From positions 3,658,001 through 3,722,000 of the forward strand of contig OU612067.1 of the NCBI GenBank assembly GCA_914767715.1: 64,000 nucleotides of DNA, written 5' to 3'. Positions within the stretch are counted from its first letter, which is position 1, and every line of letters begins with the position of its first letter. A program made the position numbers and the translations under genes. The notes beneath the pieces are model-generated. The model was not told where the DNA came from, made no database searches, and saw nothing but the letters and a program-made list of their open reading frames with translations. Shown piece after piece: positions 52,201 through 63,668 of this stretch. The DNA is from Membranipora membranacea (lineage: Eukaryota; Bryozoa; Gymnolaemata; Cheilostomatida; Membraniporidae).

Positions 52201-55200
52201 TATCCCTCCTTACATAGGCCTATCAGATTTTTCGTTAACACACCACATCGATCTCCAAGAAGAGACACCCATTTACTTAAAATTCCATTAGATAACCTGA
52301 ACAATAAAATAGCAACAAATTTCAAATTTTAAACTCTACACTGAGAAGCACTCTTACTATAAAAAGGCTACTGGAAATATTGGCATAGTCTTATTTTTTT
52401 TTTTAATCTTTGTTGGTATTCTCTTTTTTTTCCATTTATGTTTTTGTCACATCACGTAAAAAATTATAAATGATGAATTGTTGATTGACAATAAATGTAT
52501 TGTTCTCATGTATACAAGAAAACATACATGCATCAATGATTGCGTTGCTTGCCTTACCATTTCTGTCCCATCAGCTTCATCTTTGTTCCTTTGTTCATCA
52601 CGTTCTCTCTCTAAATCGAGCAGATCATCAAAGAGAGGATCTACATCATCCGCATTGCTGTTTGGTGTGGTACTATGCTCCTCCAGATACTTTGAGATCT
52701 AGTATTAACAATACAAATCATTTAAAATGTTGGTTAAAAAAATCAATCGGACGAAAACATATCCCTGCGTCCTCATTTCTGTTCTCATCTACGTCTGAGG
52801 CAACAAGACTTTCAAATTATGTTGGGAGATTCTGTAGCGACACATTGCTGAAAGGGATATATCCAATCCATGTATCCTATACGTTTACCACACACAATTA
52901 AAAACTCCGGAAGGACCTTAGCAATACATAGTCTGACGGCTAGTTCTGCAGGAGTTACGCACTATTTTCACACTTAGAAAATTCAGAGCATTTCTGGGTA
53001 AAAATTATGTACAGTGTTAGAAATTGTCCTCCCTTCTCATCTAAGAGCTATGAGGTATTCATGGGGTCTGGTGCTGTACCAGCCCAATAAACTATCACTT
53101 CTAGCTACTTGAGAGAACTGTATAAATTCACAAATGAAGTTATTTACTATTGACAAAAGTCTCCTAACAATGGAACTATATTTATTTTGAACTTATGCGG
53201 AAAAGAATGGTAATTAAAAGTCTTTTTTGAAGTTGTAGCTTATTAGGTTGGCACAGCTCTAGGCCCTTTGGATACCTCATAGCTTATAGATGAGAAGGGA
53301 GGAAAATTTCTAACACTATACATATTTTTTACCCAATAGTGCTCTGAATTTTCTAAATGCGAAAATGTTACATAATTACTGCTGAACTGGCTGCCAGATT
53401 GTATATTGCAGTGGTCTTTACGGAGTCTTTAAATCTTGTCGCATATTCATACTTTTATTTCTTCTTGATGTAGTCTCAAGTACGGTATGATACCAGATTC
53501 CTCAGCCGCCTGCCTCATCAAGTCTGGTGGAGGTATCCTCTTGTGTTTAGGAAACAATTCTTCGTGAGCTGAATAGGTCTAAATGGATAAAGTGATAGTG
53601 TAGCTTAACATACCAGCCAGCACTAACTATCATTACCAATGCTGCTTGTTCATAGACAAAAAATGAACATGACAACATAATTTTATGAAGCTGTTAATTT
53701 CCCTCAATGATAATGAGCGTTCGGGACAGTACACACTTTTTTTTCTATGATATTTCTTACTTTGCACTTTGGCTTATTTGTAGGCTGCGGCTTCAATCTT
53801 GTTGAGTCTCCACGGAACACAATCTGTTTCAAAGGCTTTTCTAGAGTTGTCCTGGATAGTTTGGAATTTTGATCTTTAAATTTTAAATTAAAACATGTAA
53901 AAACAAACAACACGATGGATATTAAAAGTGCCTTAGCTTGATTATCTGTTATGATTGATTGTGGAAGTTTACTGTAAATAATTTTATTTTAACCTCAAGA
54001 AACGACAAACATACTGTGTCTTAGAGCCTGTGTCTTAAAACCAAACACCGAATGCAAGGTAAACAGGGCTGAGCAGCCTAGGAAGGATTATTTATAGTTG
54101 AATACACATGAAGTTATAAATCAGAAGACCGACCGGTTAACCACTATGAGCTAGGGATTGGGGAGCTACTCTCATAAAAAATAGAGCAAAACAAATACTG
54201 ACATATACAGTGCAATACAGTATTATGTACGTACTGTGGTAAATGTGAGTAGTCAGCAATAGCATTCAATGTTAGCGTACTGTGGTACACTAACATTGAA
54301 TGCTATTGCTGACTACTCACATTTACCATGCATAATCATTTGAAAACTGGCCAGGCCCAAATGACAGCGGCCACGAAACCTTATCAAAAAATGTGTTACA
54401 AATAGCCATGGGCGTCAGAAGGATTTACCAAGGGGTGCTCCTTTTAGGAGTATCTTCTTCCCCAGCCATCCACCATTAGTGATGACATATGTTGAGGTTG
54501 ACCAATCACGTGCCTCTTAAATCTAGCTGAGATCCAACCTGATTGGTCAACCTCAACATATGTCATCACCAATGGTGGATGGCTGGGGAACAAGATACTC
54601 CTTACATTTTGAGAGCTCATATAATTCCATTCAAAGCTACTGGCTAGATGTTTTGATGCCACAACTCTCTATTTAAATTTTTGACTGGTGGCACTGCTGG
54701 GCAAAGCCCAGCTGTGGCAGCAGTGGTTTAATACCTTGATAACTCGAACAATTATTTTGTATTAACACATAACAACAAATAGGTTGTATCACCACAGGAG
54801 AAGATAATGAACATTGTTACCAGGGAAGAATAAGATTGAGGCATCAAGCCATTTAAGATTTGGCCAAATAAGATTTGGCATCAAGCCATTATCCGTCTCC
54901 ACAGTCCTTTCAATTTAGACAAACAGTTTTTGCCTCAATAACCAAACAAACATACATACATGTTAAAATGTGGATAGCTTCAGTTCTCTGCAAAGCCGAA
55001 TGCCATAATAAACCAGGTGATCGTGTAGAAATTATTGTTGGTCTTTGATTTGCAAATGATGTGATACAGTGGCCTAGCAATTCAATTCAAGCAAAATTAT
55101 AACAGATGCACAATGATTTGGTGATTTAAACAATTTGTTTCTCTGATTTGAGGTCAATTGTAAAAAAGCTGGTCGATACAGGGTCCTACTATGTGAGAAC

Positions 55201-56757
55201 TCTTTATTTGTTCATTTACCCAAGTTCTACATAAAAGTTGATCAACCAAAAAGGAAGGGAAATGATGAGGATTGTGTCTGATAAGACAACTCAAAAGCCA
55301 ACAAAACCCTCGCCTAAAGAACGATATCAGTTTCATCATGATCTTGCAATAAATAAAATAAATTATGAAATTAATGTGACCATGTTCTAGTATAAACTCA
55401 ACTTTAATGGCAGTTCGATTTCTGGAAAATTCTGCTCCCACGAAAAACCAAGTTTCTTTTTATACTTTGACTGTACACAGACACTTACCTTTGTTCTCAA
55501 GTGCCACTTTGAGAATATTAGAAAGAGGCTGAAAGGAATGAATTGTGCCAGAGCTTGTTATTTGGGCAATCATAATAGCCAAATCTGCCTCCTTCGAATA
55601 ACGTCCTCTTGTGTTCATTTTACACGCTGAAAAATCAAAAGATGTATGTATTTTAAATTTGAGTTTTCAAGGTCGTTCCAGTGGGTAATTGCTTCCTATT
55701 TCAGAATTTCATAATTATCTGACATAGCTTAGTCACTAGTTGAGCAGGTGCTACAGATTAACCCAAAGGACACAGAATCAGTTAATTTTCTCCAACCGTT
55801 CCATTATACACTGTACGTCATGAATACCGTAATGAAAGCAAAAATTTTACAATAGGATAGTGGTACTGTCTTTTAATACATACGTTGAGTACAAAACATC
55901 TGACATCTTCGTCTATAACCTTCAGAATCAACACTCAGATTTCCATCATCGAGCCTCTTCTCACTATACTGCCCTTTCACTTTACAAAATGCCAACTTTT
56001 CAAGTCTGCAAAACAATTTCTTTATTAAAAAATTGGTGAAGGTATGGTAGTACAACCAGATTTTTATCCCAATAGTCTTAAGTTAATGGATAAAATTTTT
56101 AGCCGTTCTGAGCTGGCATGAAATAGCCTCCCTACTCTAATATATCCGATGCGTCATAGTAGGGTGTCACATGCTTCAAGTAAAGTGTATCATCAGATAC
56201 AAAATCATTATAAATGTAGAGTTTTCAACAAACTGACCAAAAAAGTGATTGAATCATAAACATAAACATTGACACTAACTCAAGCTCAAAACATCCTCCT
56301 GCTTTGTCCATGAGCCTTTTTCGGTACACTCCATGTAGCTCAACAGGAAAACCATCCACAGGTGGTCCACCAACTGTTGCTTTACTCCAGTGTATATTTC
56401 CATTTTTATCCAGTATGTAGGCCACCACCTCTGGCGCTACTTTGGATGAAGAATGATTCCTCTTACACTGTCAGAAGAAAACTTAATGATTGATGGTTTT
56501 GTAACAAAACAGCGGTCTAATTAGTAAGTAAGAGTGACTACAAATCAGGAAAGATCAGTAATTGAATGATACCAAAGAGCTTACATCAATTTCCACAGCT
56601 TTCGCAAGAAAAATAGAAAAGGATTAGATGAAAAGGATTTGTATTTTCCATGATAAGTTACCTCAATATTTAGAGGTAAAGGATGACGGGACTTAACAGG
56701 AAATCCTTTGTCAGGACAAGAATTTCTGGTAATAATGACATTACGTGTCTGTGTCAT
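49212..56757 (-). CDS. Unrecognised 13-exon gene, 531-residue acidic protein
   Basis: Not recognised. Exons: 56757 (ATG; exon from 56758)-56662, 56467-56280, 56005-55884, 55626-55489, 53873-53761, 53578-53453, 52698-52558, 52138-52046, 51770-51660, 51221-51138, 50854-50732, 50071-49913, 49313-49212. All phases agree and the sum is exactly 532 codons. Residues 1-180 look like a compact domain: TRNVIITRNSCPDKGFPV, HPLPLNIE, GPPVDGFPVELHGVYRKRLM, GGCFELELEKLAFCK, then YRRRCQMFCTQPCK and PLSNILKV. Alternating hydrophobic strands suggest a beta-sandwich, perhaps of a DNA-binding type; this is an inference. The rest is acidic and looks disordered (DDVDPLFDDLLDLERERDEQ; DDILYDENPADQLEDTIRSLW), with a basic patch SKGKGRGK near residue 405 that could be a nuclear signal. 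An in-frame TAA in the upstream exon supports the start. Confidence 0.75.
52940..53393. repeat. Foldback in an intron of the 13-exon gene
   Basis: Left arm about 52940-53100 and right arm about 53240-53393 are inverted copies with scattered differences. Shared words include CTCCCTTCTCATCTA, AGTGTTAGAAATT and TAGAAAATTCAGAGC. The arms are separated by about 140 bp of unrelated AT-rich DNA. Old, non-coding element. Confidence 0.85.
54238..54327. repeat. 90-bp hairpin with 37-bp arms
   Basis: GGTAAATGTGAGTAGTCAGC and onward to TGTTAG is mirrored exactly across a loop of about 15 bases that itself repeats the word GTACTGTGGTA seen just outside the left arm. Lies in the long intron 53874-55488. 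Confidence 0.93.
54446..54603. repeat. 160-bp foldback next to the 54.2-kb hairpin
   Basis: Arms share CCCCAGCCATCCACCATT, GTGATGACATATGTTGAGGT and TGACCAATCA in inverse order around a spacer near 54515-54535. The sequence differs from the 54238-54327 hairpin although only about 120 bp separates them. Confidence 0.9.
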
Positions 56758-57474
56758 GCTGTAAGTACATTGAATAACATATTAGTAAATCACGGGTAGA
56801 AATGAGACATATTGTCCGAGGCCATTCAGAGATTATATTCGTAGCCATCAAATTTCTTTTTTTCATTTTGTGCCTTCCTCAGGTTTAGCACACAGGTCAT
56901 ATTATCATATTGCCATGTGATTGTGTAAGAAGGGCAGGTATGTCACTTTCAAAGCATGCTAGTAGCTTTAGCTAGACCAAGACACAAAAAGGCCGTTGAC
57001 ATCCTCGAATTCACCATAGATAGAGTATTGCTTAAACAATTAATTTAAATTTGACTTCCAATGCAAAGACAGGTACTATATAACTGAAATGATAAAAGTT
57101 CCCCTAAATGCGTTGTCATCTGGGATAGGCTTTCAAACGTCAAATCAACATGCTGACTGTGATTCTGATTGATTTATCTTAGGTGACTGGATTGTGTTGA
57201 AGTAGGCAGCACCTGCCAGTAAATTAAAACCAAACGCTAATTGTGTTGGCACAGCAAACCAGACTTGCTCATTTTTTGAGTCTGCACATAGTTCAATTGT
57301 TCCATACTGAAAATCAAACCCTGTTGATAATGGTTGGTACTGGTAAAATAAAGGCATCCCGCCTTTTAACCAACGGTACAGCAGAGTGAACATACTTAAT
57401 CAATAGTTTTGTTGGTGATGATTCTGATAAAGCTATTGCAAACATCTTCATGGTCTCTGGAGAATGTTGTGTAC

Positions 57475-57534
57475 CTTCTGAATTTTGAGGGTTGGTTGAT
57501 ATCTTGAAGCAGCAGATATACTAGATGAAGTTGG
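57475..57534 (-). other. Candidate 5' UTR exon of the 13-exon gene
   Basis: A 60-nt interval with acceptor GATTTCAG and donor AAG|GTACAC. Joined to the exon ending at 58129, an in-frame TAA sits just before it and no ATG intervenes before 56757, so it reads as untranslated. Confidence 0.45.
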
Positions 57535-58128
57535 CTGAAATCATATTACAGGGAGTCAATTGGCGTTAGATAAGGATTACAATTGATACGACCTGAAGTT
57601 ATCTTGACACAATCGGGCTTTGGCTTCTGGGCCTATATGTTGAACATATCTAGTAAAAAACCAATTCATCAATAAGTACCGTGCGCCTAGCATCAGAAGA
57701 ACTGGAAATATTCTGACAAACATAGGACTCAAGTGCAATGCAAATAAGTCAGTCTTAATTTGTAAAAGCGAATTGTTCCACGGAGAAATGTAAAATCCCA
57801 TTCTCAGTAGTAGTGCTCTCAACTGTGTATGGGATTATAAATTGATTGACTATCGATGATCAATTTTCTTTCCAGCAGATGTCGGCACTTTTACCTATTG
57901 TTATCACAGAATGACCAAGTAAAAATATGCCGGAAATTGATACACAATGGTTCTGGATATTACTGATCAAGTCATAAATCGGTCACCAATTCAATATAAT
58001 AGAGGATTTCATAGTTGACATTGATGTACTTTTTATTGTCCATCTTGTTGAATCAAGTCAGTTCCTAACAAGGTGCATAATTACTCGATTCATCAAATAT
58101 AAGCAACAATGTAAGTTTGAGCCCCTAC

Positions 58129-58330
58129 CTTTACTGCTCCTGTTTACTCTAGCAAGGTAGCTTCGAGCTTCTCTGGTTGAACTAATCTGCTATGGCAGTG
58201 GTGCACCAATAAATAGCGCTACAAGTGCAGCAATTGCCCGACATCCAGAGTGAACTGCAGTCAGAGCCTGAATAATTACTGGCTTCAATGGTGTTGCAAC
58301 AAACACTCATTTCTACTGCCAGTCAGGTGA
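58129..58330 (-). other. Candidate first 5' UTR exon with an upstream ORF
   Basis: Donor GTAAAG|GTAGGGG at 58129/58128 ends the exon; its 5' limit is a guess. Inside is an ATG-initiated frame (from about 58305) of 42 codons, Cys- and Ser-rich, ending in TAG before the donor. If transcribed it would be an upstream ORF. Confidence 0.35.
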
Positions 58331-61300
58331 AGCTGAAACATAATAATTTAGTTAGTATACCTTTGCTATAATAATAGTTGACTGTCAAGACTATGTTTTA
58401 TCAAAGAGTACCCTGGTGTTACTCCTTGGTTTTATATTTTGTAATTTAAAAGAAAAGCAGCCATTCAAAAATAGAACAGGCCTGGGTGCTTGTGCTGAAG
58501 ATTGGATCCTTCATTACTCGACATAAGTAAGATAAGTTCAGTAACCAAGACAAGTGTTACTATTTTAATTGACTGAACTTAATGATGATGGAGTGGAGTA
58601 CTAAAAAAAAGAAGAGGAACAAGAAGCAGTCCACTTATTGATATCCACTTCACCTAGCTTGAGCAAATGATTACTTTAAGAATCTTAATATGATATGTGT
58701 TGAAGACGATGCTTATTTTGTTGAGAAGATAAATATATATATATATATCCAGAGCCTTACTTTTAATTCAACTCAGTATCACTGCAGAAAATGATGTAAA
58801 TAAGTACCCAGTCTCTTGGTTTTTATTTATCAGTATTCAATGTACTTGAACTCGCTTTATAGTAGAGATTCTCACTTTCTGATCACATCATCGATGCTGG
58901 CATATTCTGCCACCCCCAATAATATTATGTAGTCAGTAAGCTGTAGCGCTCAGCTATTATTTATCTACCTGGTTGAATCTGTTAAGTGTTCGGAACTGCA
59001 TAATTCCGACTTGATTAAGGACTGTGAAAATTCCGACTTGATTAAGGACTGTGAACATTTTGTGCACTATATTCATTGGTTTGAAGAGAGCTATTCTCTC
59101 TGAAGTATGTAAGGGCAACTCCAAATTAAAACAAAAGTCTCCAATTTACACTAGATCCCAAACTCCCTGACTAGATCACACCAGGGATGTATGTATGGGG
59201 CATATGTCCCGAACAGATCACATACCCATCACATATCTCTACAAGCTTTTTGTGCCACCTACAACAAAGCTTGTCAAAGAAGGCTAACTGGAAACCGAAA
59301 TCAAACTAGGGAGGTAATGAAAAATAGCGAAAAGCAATAATAAACCATAAGGCACACACTGCTTGCAGATCGACACGAGTCTCTCTGCACCGAAGCGACA
59401 GAGTCACGGAGCCACAAACTGGCCCGATTAAAATTTTTACATTTTGCCTGTAGATGCAACTTTTTGTGGTTGGAGTGACTTTTCAGTTTGGGAAATTAAG
59501 CACATTTGGATGTATCAAAATGCTGTTGTGAAAAGATAACAAACTTGAATTGATTGTTGCACATGCGCAAAAGGGCTTCTACATCTTAGCCAAACAAAGC
59601 AACATTAAAGCGTACAAAGATTATATTATATACATTGCCCTGTTTATGACGAAACAGAGGGTGGGCTGCCCCTAAAGAGAGACGCAAGTTGCCCGGAGTC
59701 CTCGTACTGAGAGTGTGATACATCCTAGTAAACTAAAATGCATCCTAGAGGTGAGGCCATGGTGATGGACCTCCTAATCATAAGTGTGCAGCAAGCTGCC
59801 AGAAACTGAAACAGGCACTAATCGGCCATTGGCAGTGACACTTTGATCTTAGCCAATAGGCCGAGAAGATATTATATACATTGCACTTTTGTTGTTAGCA
59901 CAAGTAAAGAAGACAGAAGCACTAGCTTCAGCAAACAATGTCGTACTCTTTGGTAAAACTGATGTCAGATTCGGAGGGAAATGGTTGAATATTGTGTCTG
60001 TTCAGCCCATGTGTCATCTACACGGTCGCGTATATATCAAGTTCAAATAAATACAACAGATTTTGTATGTACATCTAATACTGCAACATGTTGGAATTTT
60101 TTTTTGTTGGGAGGGGACAATAGAAAAAATGATAGAACTGGATTTTCCGAATGGGTGATAATGTTACATTTTTTCAAATGTCATTATTAACTTCTACATA
60201 CTATATTCAAGTTTCAGACAACCAAAATTTCAGTCTATTGGTGCTAGTGATAACGAAAGAAGTAAATATGTGATTCACTGAAGTACTTGCCAGTTTGTTG
60301 GCTATGTTGTACATGCTTATTCATAAAGCCAGGGATCCAGGAGTGGTCAACAAGTTGAAGGTATACAATGAAAGAGTTGTAAGACATATCAGCATCAGCA
60401 AGAGGAGGCAATGTTGAACATATTGGCAGATCTTGTAAGTATTATGTTTGTTTAATTCATAACTCTTGCTCCAAAGATGTTTACAAATAAAGGAGGTGCA
60501 AAGCTTCTAAAAATAATAATAATAACAATAAAAAAGTATTTTCAACTAAATATTTTTTTTGGTCGCAATGTATCGAATGTTCTGTGAGGGTTTGGGACAC
60601 GAAGGCCCCAAAAGCTTGTTTTGCTGTATAAATGTGATAGTATAATAAATACACCGGTAACTGTCAATTCTGTACTTACAATGCACAATTTACTTTCAGA
60701 AACTCTTAGTGTACAGTTGGCATTCTAAAATAAGCACGTATCCAGAGTTACTTTGTTACTACTATTTGTTGTGCATAAACCCAGGAAGAGTAGAAAGTGT
60801 TTGGTTCTCACACGAACCCATTGCTTTAATTTCAGGACACAGCCTCTGTGTCAATTTTACAAGTATAAAACCACTGGAGTAGATGTTTGCTCATGTGATA
60901 TCTGCGTGTTACTACTCATGTTCATGATGATAAGTTTAATTGATGATTATTATACGTAATGCATATAGAAACTATAATAAGATACTGTAAAAATGTAAGT
61001 TTCAACAGGTCATATCTTGAAAAAATTTACAACGATTTAAAAGATAGCGCAAGGAACAAAAATGTTTAGTGGTATCGACCGTATCAACATATTTACTGGC
61101 CTACCACATTTCTGGTATAAAATTTTTTGCATAAATTATTATTCAAGGCTGCGAGATATTTTTATGACTGGCTCATTTGATTTTTTTCTGAGAGGAGATA
61201 ATGCTCTACATATTATATAACATACGGAATCGTCTCAAAGTTTGAAAATCTACATAATTGGTGGATATAGGTTTCCTTACAAAAATATCGTGTATTTGTT

Positions 61301-61389
61301 ATAGATATTGCAAATTAAAATAAATGTAGATAGTAATAAATATAGACTTCAGAACATGCCTTCAGTGCAGAACGTAACGCTTGCTACGC
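58331..61389. other. Intergenic; short tandem repeats only
   Basis: About 3 kb between two minus-strand genes: upstream region of the 13-exon gene and 3' region of TP53INP. It includes an (AT)n run near 58733-58747 and a perfect 27-bp tandem duplication at 59002-59055 (unit starts AATTCCGACTTGATTAAGG). The open frames at 59981-60190 and 60753-60959 have no support as exons. Confidence 0.45.
59002..59055. repeat. Perfect tandem duplication of 27 bp
   Basis: Two identical head-to-tail copies beginning AATTCCGACTTGATTAAGG and ending CTGTGAA. Recent, since no base differs. Confidence 0.92.
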
Positions 61390-62808
61390 TTACAGTTTAC
61401 GTTTGAAGGTCGTCAGGTGTTTGTTTTGTGCTCTCAGAGATGACGACTTGTTACGTCGTGTTACAGCAGAATTCACACAATTTTCCACCAAACTACTGTC
61501 TCTCGAGGCCAGTCGCTTATTTCTCAACCACTGTGGCCTCAGTTCCACATCACAGCCAAATAGCTGCTGTTCGAGGGGTTGAGTCAATGTTCTCTGTTCT
61601 CTTTGGTTGGTATTGATTGTCCTTAGTCTTCGTTCTGTATTGTGAGCAGGTGAGGTATTGTACACAGACATACTGGGGTGTTCGATTAGTAGGTTTTCTA
61701 TCAGTCTGACATCACTAACATCATCCATACACTGAGATCGAGACATGAAACAGGGAGGAGGAGTCACTAACCAGCTGCCCTCCATAGGAGTAAGACAAGG
61801 TGTGAGCGATTTAGGTGACACTGATTCATCAGATGACTTTGGAGTTAGAATCTCCTGGCATTTACAGACATAATCTTTGCAATGCCCTGTAAAAATAAAA
61901 GAAAAACTAAATGACTAACAAAACACATTTTATCAGACATTGAACATTACATTTCTGGTAGCTTTATTTCGGGCTAGATCAAGTGTGATCCAAATAGCTT
62001 GGAATTAGGAGCCGCCGGCTAAAAAGTAGAATGTGATCGGCAGGAATTCTGGACAAATTGTATCTCCATAAGAGCCAACATAGCATACATTGTTTACCAC
62101 TCCATGCAACCAGCATTTTCAAAATTCAATTACATTTCGAAGGGATATGAAATACTTCATGTAATGTGCCAGGTATTTGTGAGTAATGTGTGCTGGTTAA
62201 TATGGCAAAAAGGAAAACAAACTCAAGCATGATATTTAAACGGTCTTCAGCATGAACATGAACATTTGACCTGCTAATAGCAAAACATTGAAAACTATGT
62301 GGACATGTTTGGTGGTGTATGGTGATGGTTTTGCAAAAAGTGACAAAATATTACAGTTCAGACTGCAAAGCTTTGAGTAGTCCAGTAGTGGCAATTCATA
62401 GCCGCCAAATTTGTTTCCCTTGGTATTTTGAGAGAGTGTTCAGTTGGCTTACCACCCTTGGGCTTTTTTTAAGTTCCTGTTGATATGTTCCTTCCTTTAG
62501 GACTAAGAATGAACCATCCTGGACACAGGTGGGACACATACAAGTATACGACACCCATGCCACCCATAGAATATGCCATGTCTATGCGCCTATGATCATA
62601 ACATATAATTACAAAAAAAAGTGGTTACGACGCAAATCATCATTACATGATGAGATTTGTTAACAAACTTACCAGTGCATGTTTGAGAGAAGAGCACCCA
62701 ATCATCATCTACATGAGTCTCGTGTATATCTGGAGTACGGAGAGGAGATGATTGCACAGCCTGAGGCTGTCCATCCCCAAATATAAGACTAGTCAAACCG
62801 CTGATCAT
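61390..62808 (-). CDS. TP53INP1/2-type tumour-protein-p53-inducible nuclear protein (DOR family)
   Basis: Family members shuttle between nucleus and autophagosomes, bind ATG8 proteins and act in autophagy and stress transcription. Two exons, 62808-62673 and 61886-61390, join in phase 1 to give 210 residues (human TP53INP1 240, TP53INP2 220). The three family blocks are present in order: an acidic Trp motif DDDWVLF (W37) matching the LIR region, GSWLVTPPPCF, and NLLIEHPSMSVY; the C-terminus is basic (RPQWLRNKRL; RRNKSSSLRAQN), like the nuclear/nucleolar targeting tail. One oddity: vertebrate proteins have W-I-L-V in the LIR, here W-V-L-F, so the +3 position is Phe. The start is the first ATG of the exon, giving MISGLTSLIFGD, close to the vertebrate MFQRLN...F start. 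Confidence 0.93.
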
Positions 62809-63387
62809 GATGAGTAGATTTCTACAATTCAAATATAGAGATATAAAATATCGGCAACAGGTAACAAGTGCTTTACTCTGCTGCAGCAGCAACCAGCCTG
62901 GTTATGATCAAACTTAGTAGTGTCAATTAAATAACCTGCTGGTGCAATGCAGGGTCAATACAAGCTAGATGAAATATGTACTACTGTTGCTATGAATGGT
63001 GCAATGTTGAATAGGTGCAAGCTATATTTTACATAAAAGCTATAACAAAACATATTTTATAGATTTGTTGTGCACAGAAGCATGTCTGGACACACATAGT
63101 GAGTTAAGCTGATGTAATATTGGACGCTTTGTCAGAAACCTGTCTGGACACGCAGTACTAAGATGAGACATGTGGCAGACATGTATAGCCTGCCTGACAA
63201 AATCAATAACAAAAAGATCTGCCAGAAACAGAACCAATCCCAACTCGTGATTTTGAAACCTTTGTATTGCCTCCATGCTTGAATCCCACCACAGGTAAAA
63301 TTGCTACAAAGTATTTAGTTGATGGATACTGCAACTATAGTAGAGAGCTCAGACTAGCCTATATGATGGTAGAGGGCTCAGAGTTGG

Positions 63388-63545
63388 GCTATGCATAGAC
63401 CAAGTTTGGTCCGTTTGCCTGCATTCGGAGCTGCTCCCGATCCACTGGTCACGCCCCAGCCTGCCTGCCAGTCAGCGGCGTGACCAGTGGAAGGGTAGCG
63501 TCTGGAATGCAGGCAATCGGATCAAACATGTTCTAGGCTATGCAC
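63388..63545. repeat. Imperfect foldback, about 160 bp
   Basis: TGCATAG, TTGCCTGCATTC and CCACTGGTCACGCC on the left are mirrored on the right (GGCGTGACCAGTGG, GAATGCAGGCAA, CTATGCA) around a spacer near 63460-63475. GC-richer than its surroundings. Confidence 0.85.
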
Positions 63546-63585
63546 CAACGACCGAGACCATACTACAAACAGGTACCTCAGTATT

Positions 63586-63668
63586 AGGCCAAATATTGGT
63601 ATGTACAGGCTTTTTGGGTCATGTTCTAGATAATTGCCCAAAAAACCTGTACATGCCAATATAGGGCC
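63586..63668. repeat. 83-bp hairpin
   Basis: GGCCAAATATTGGTATGTAC and its mirrored partner CTGTACATGCCAATATAGGGCC enclose a central spacer. It lies 40 bp from the previous foldback but is different in sequence. Confidence 0.85.

Noticed and set aside
57145-57393. Minus-strand 82-codon frame with a hydrophobic stretch
   Set aside because: It lies over a degenerate copy of the GATACTGGAC/AAATAAAGGCAT repeat and does not join in phase to the neighbouring exons.
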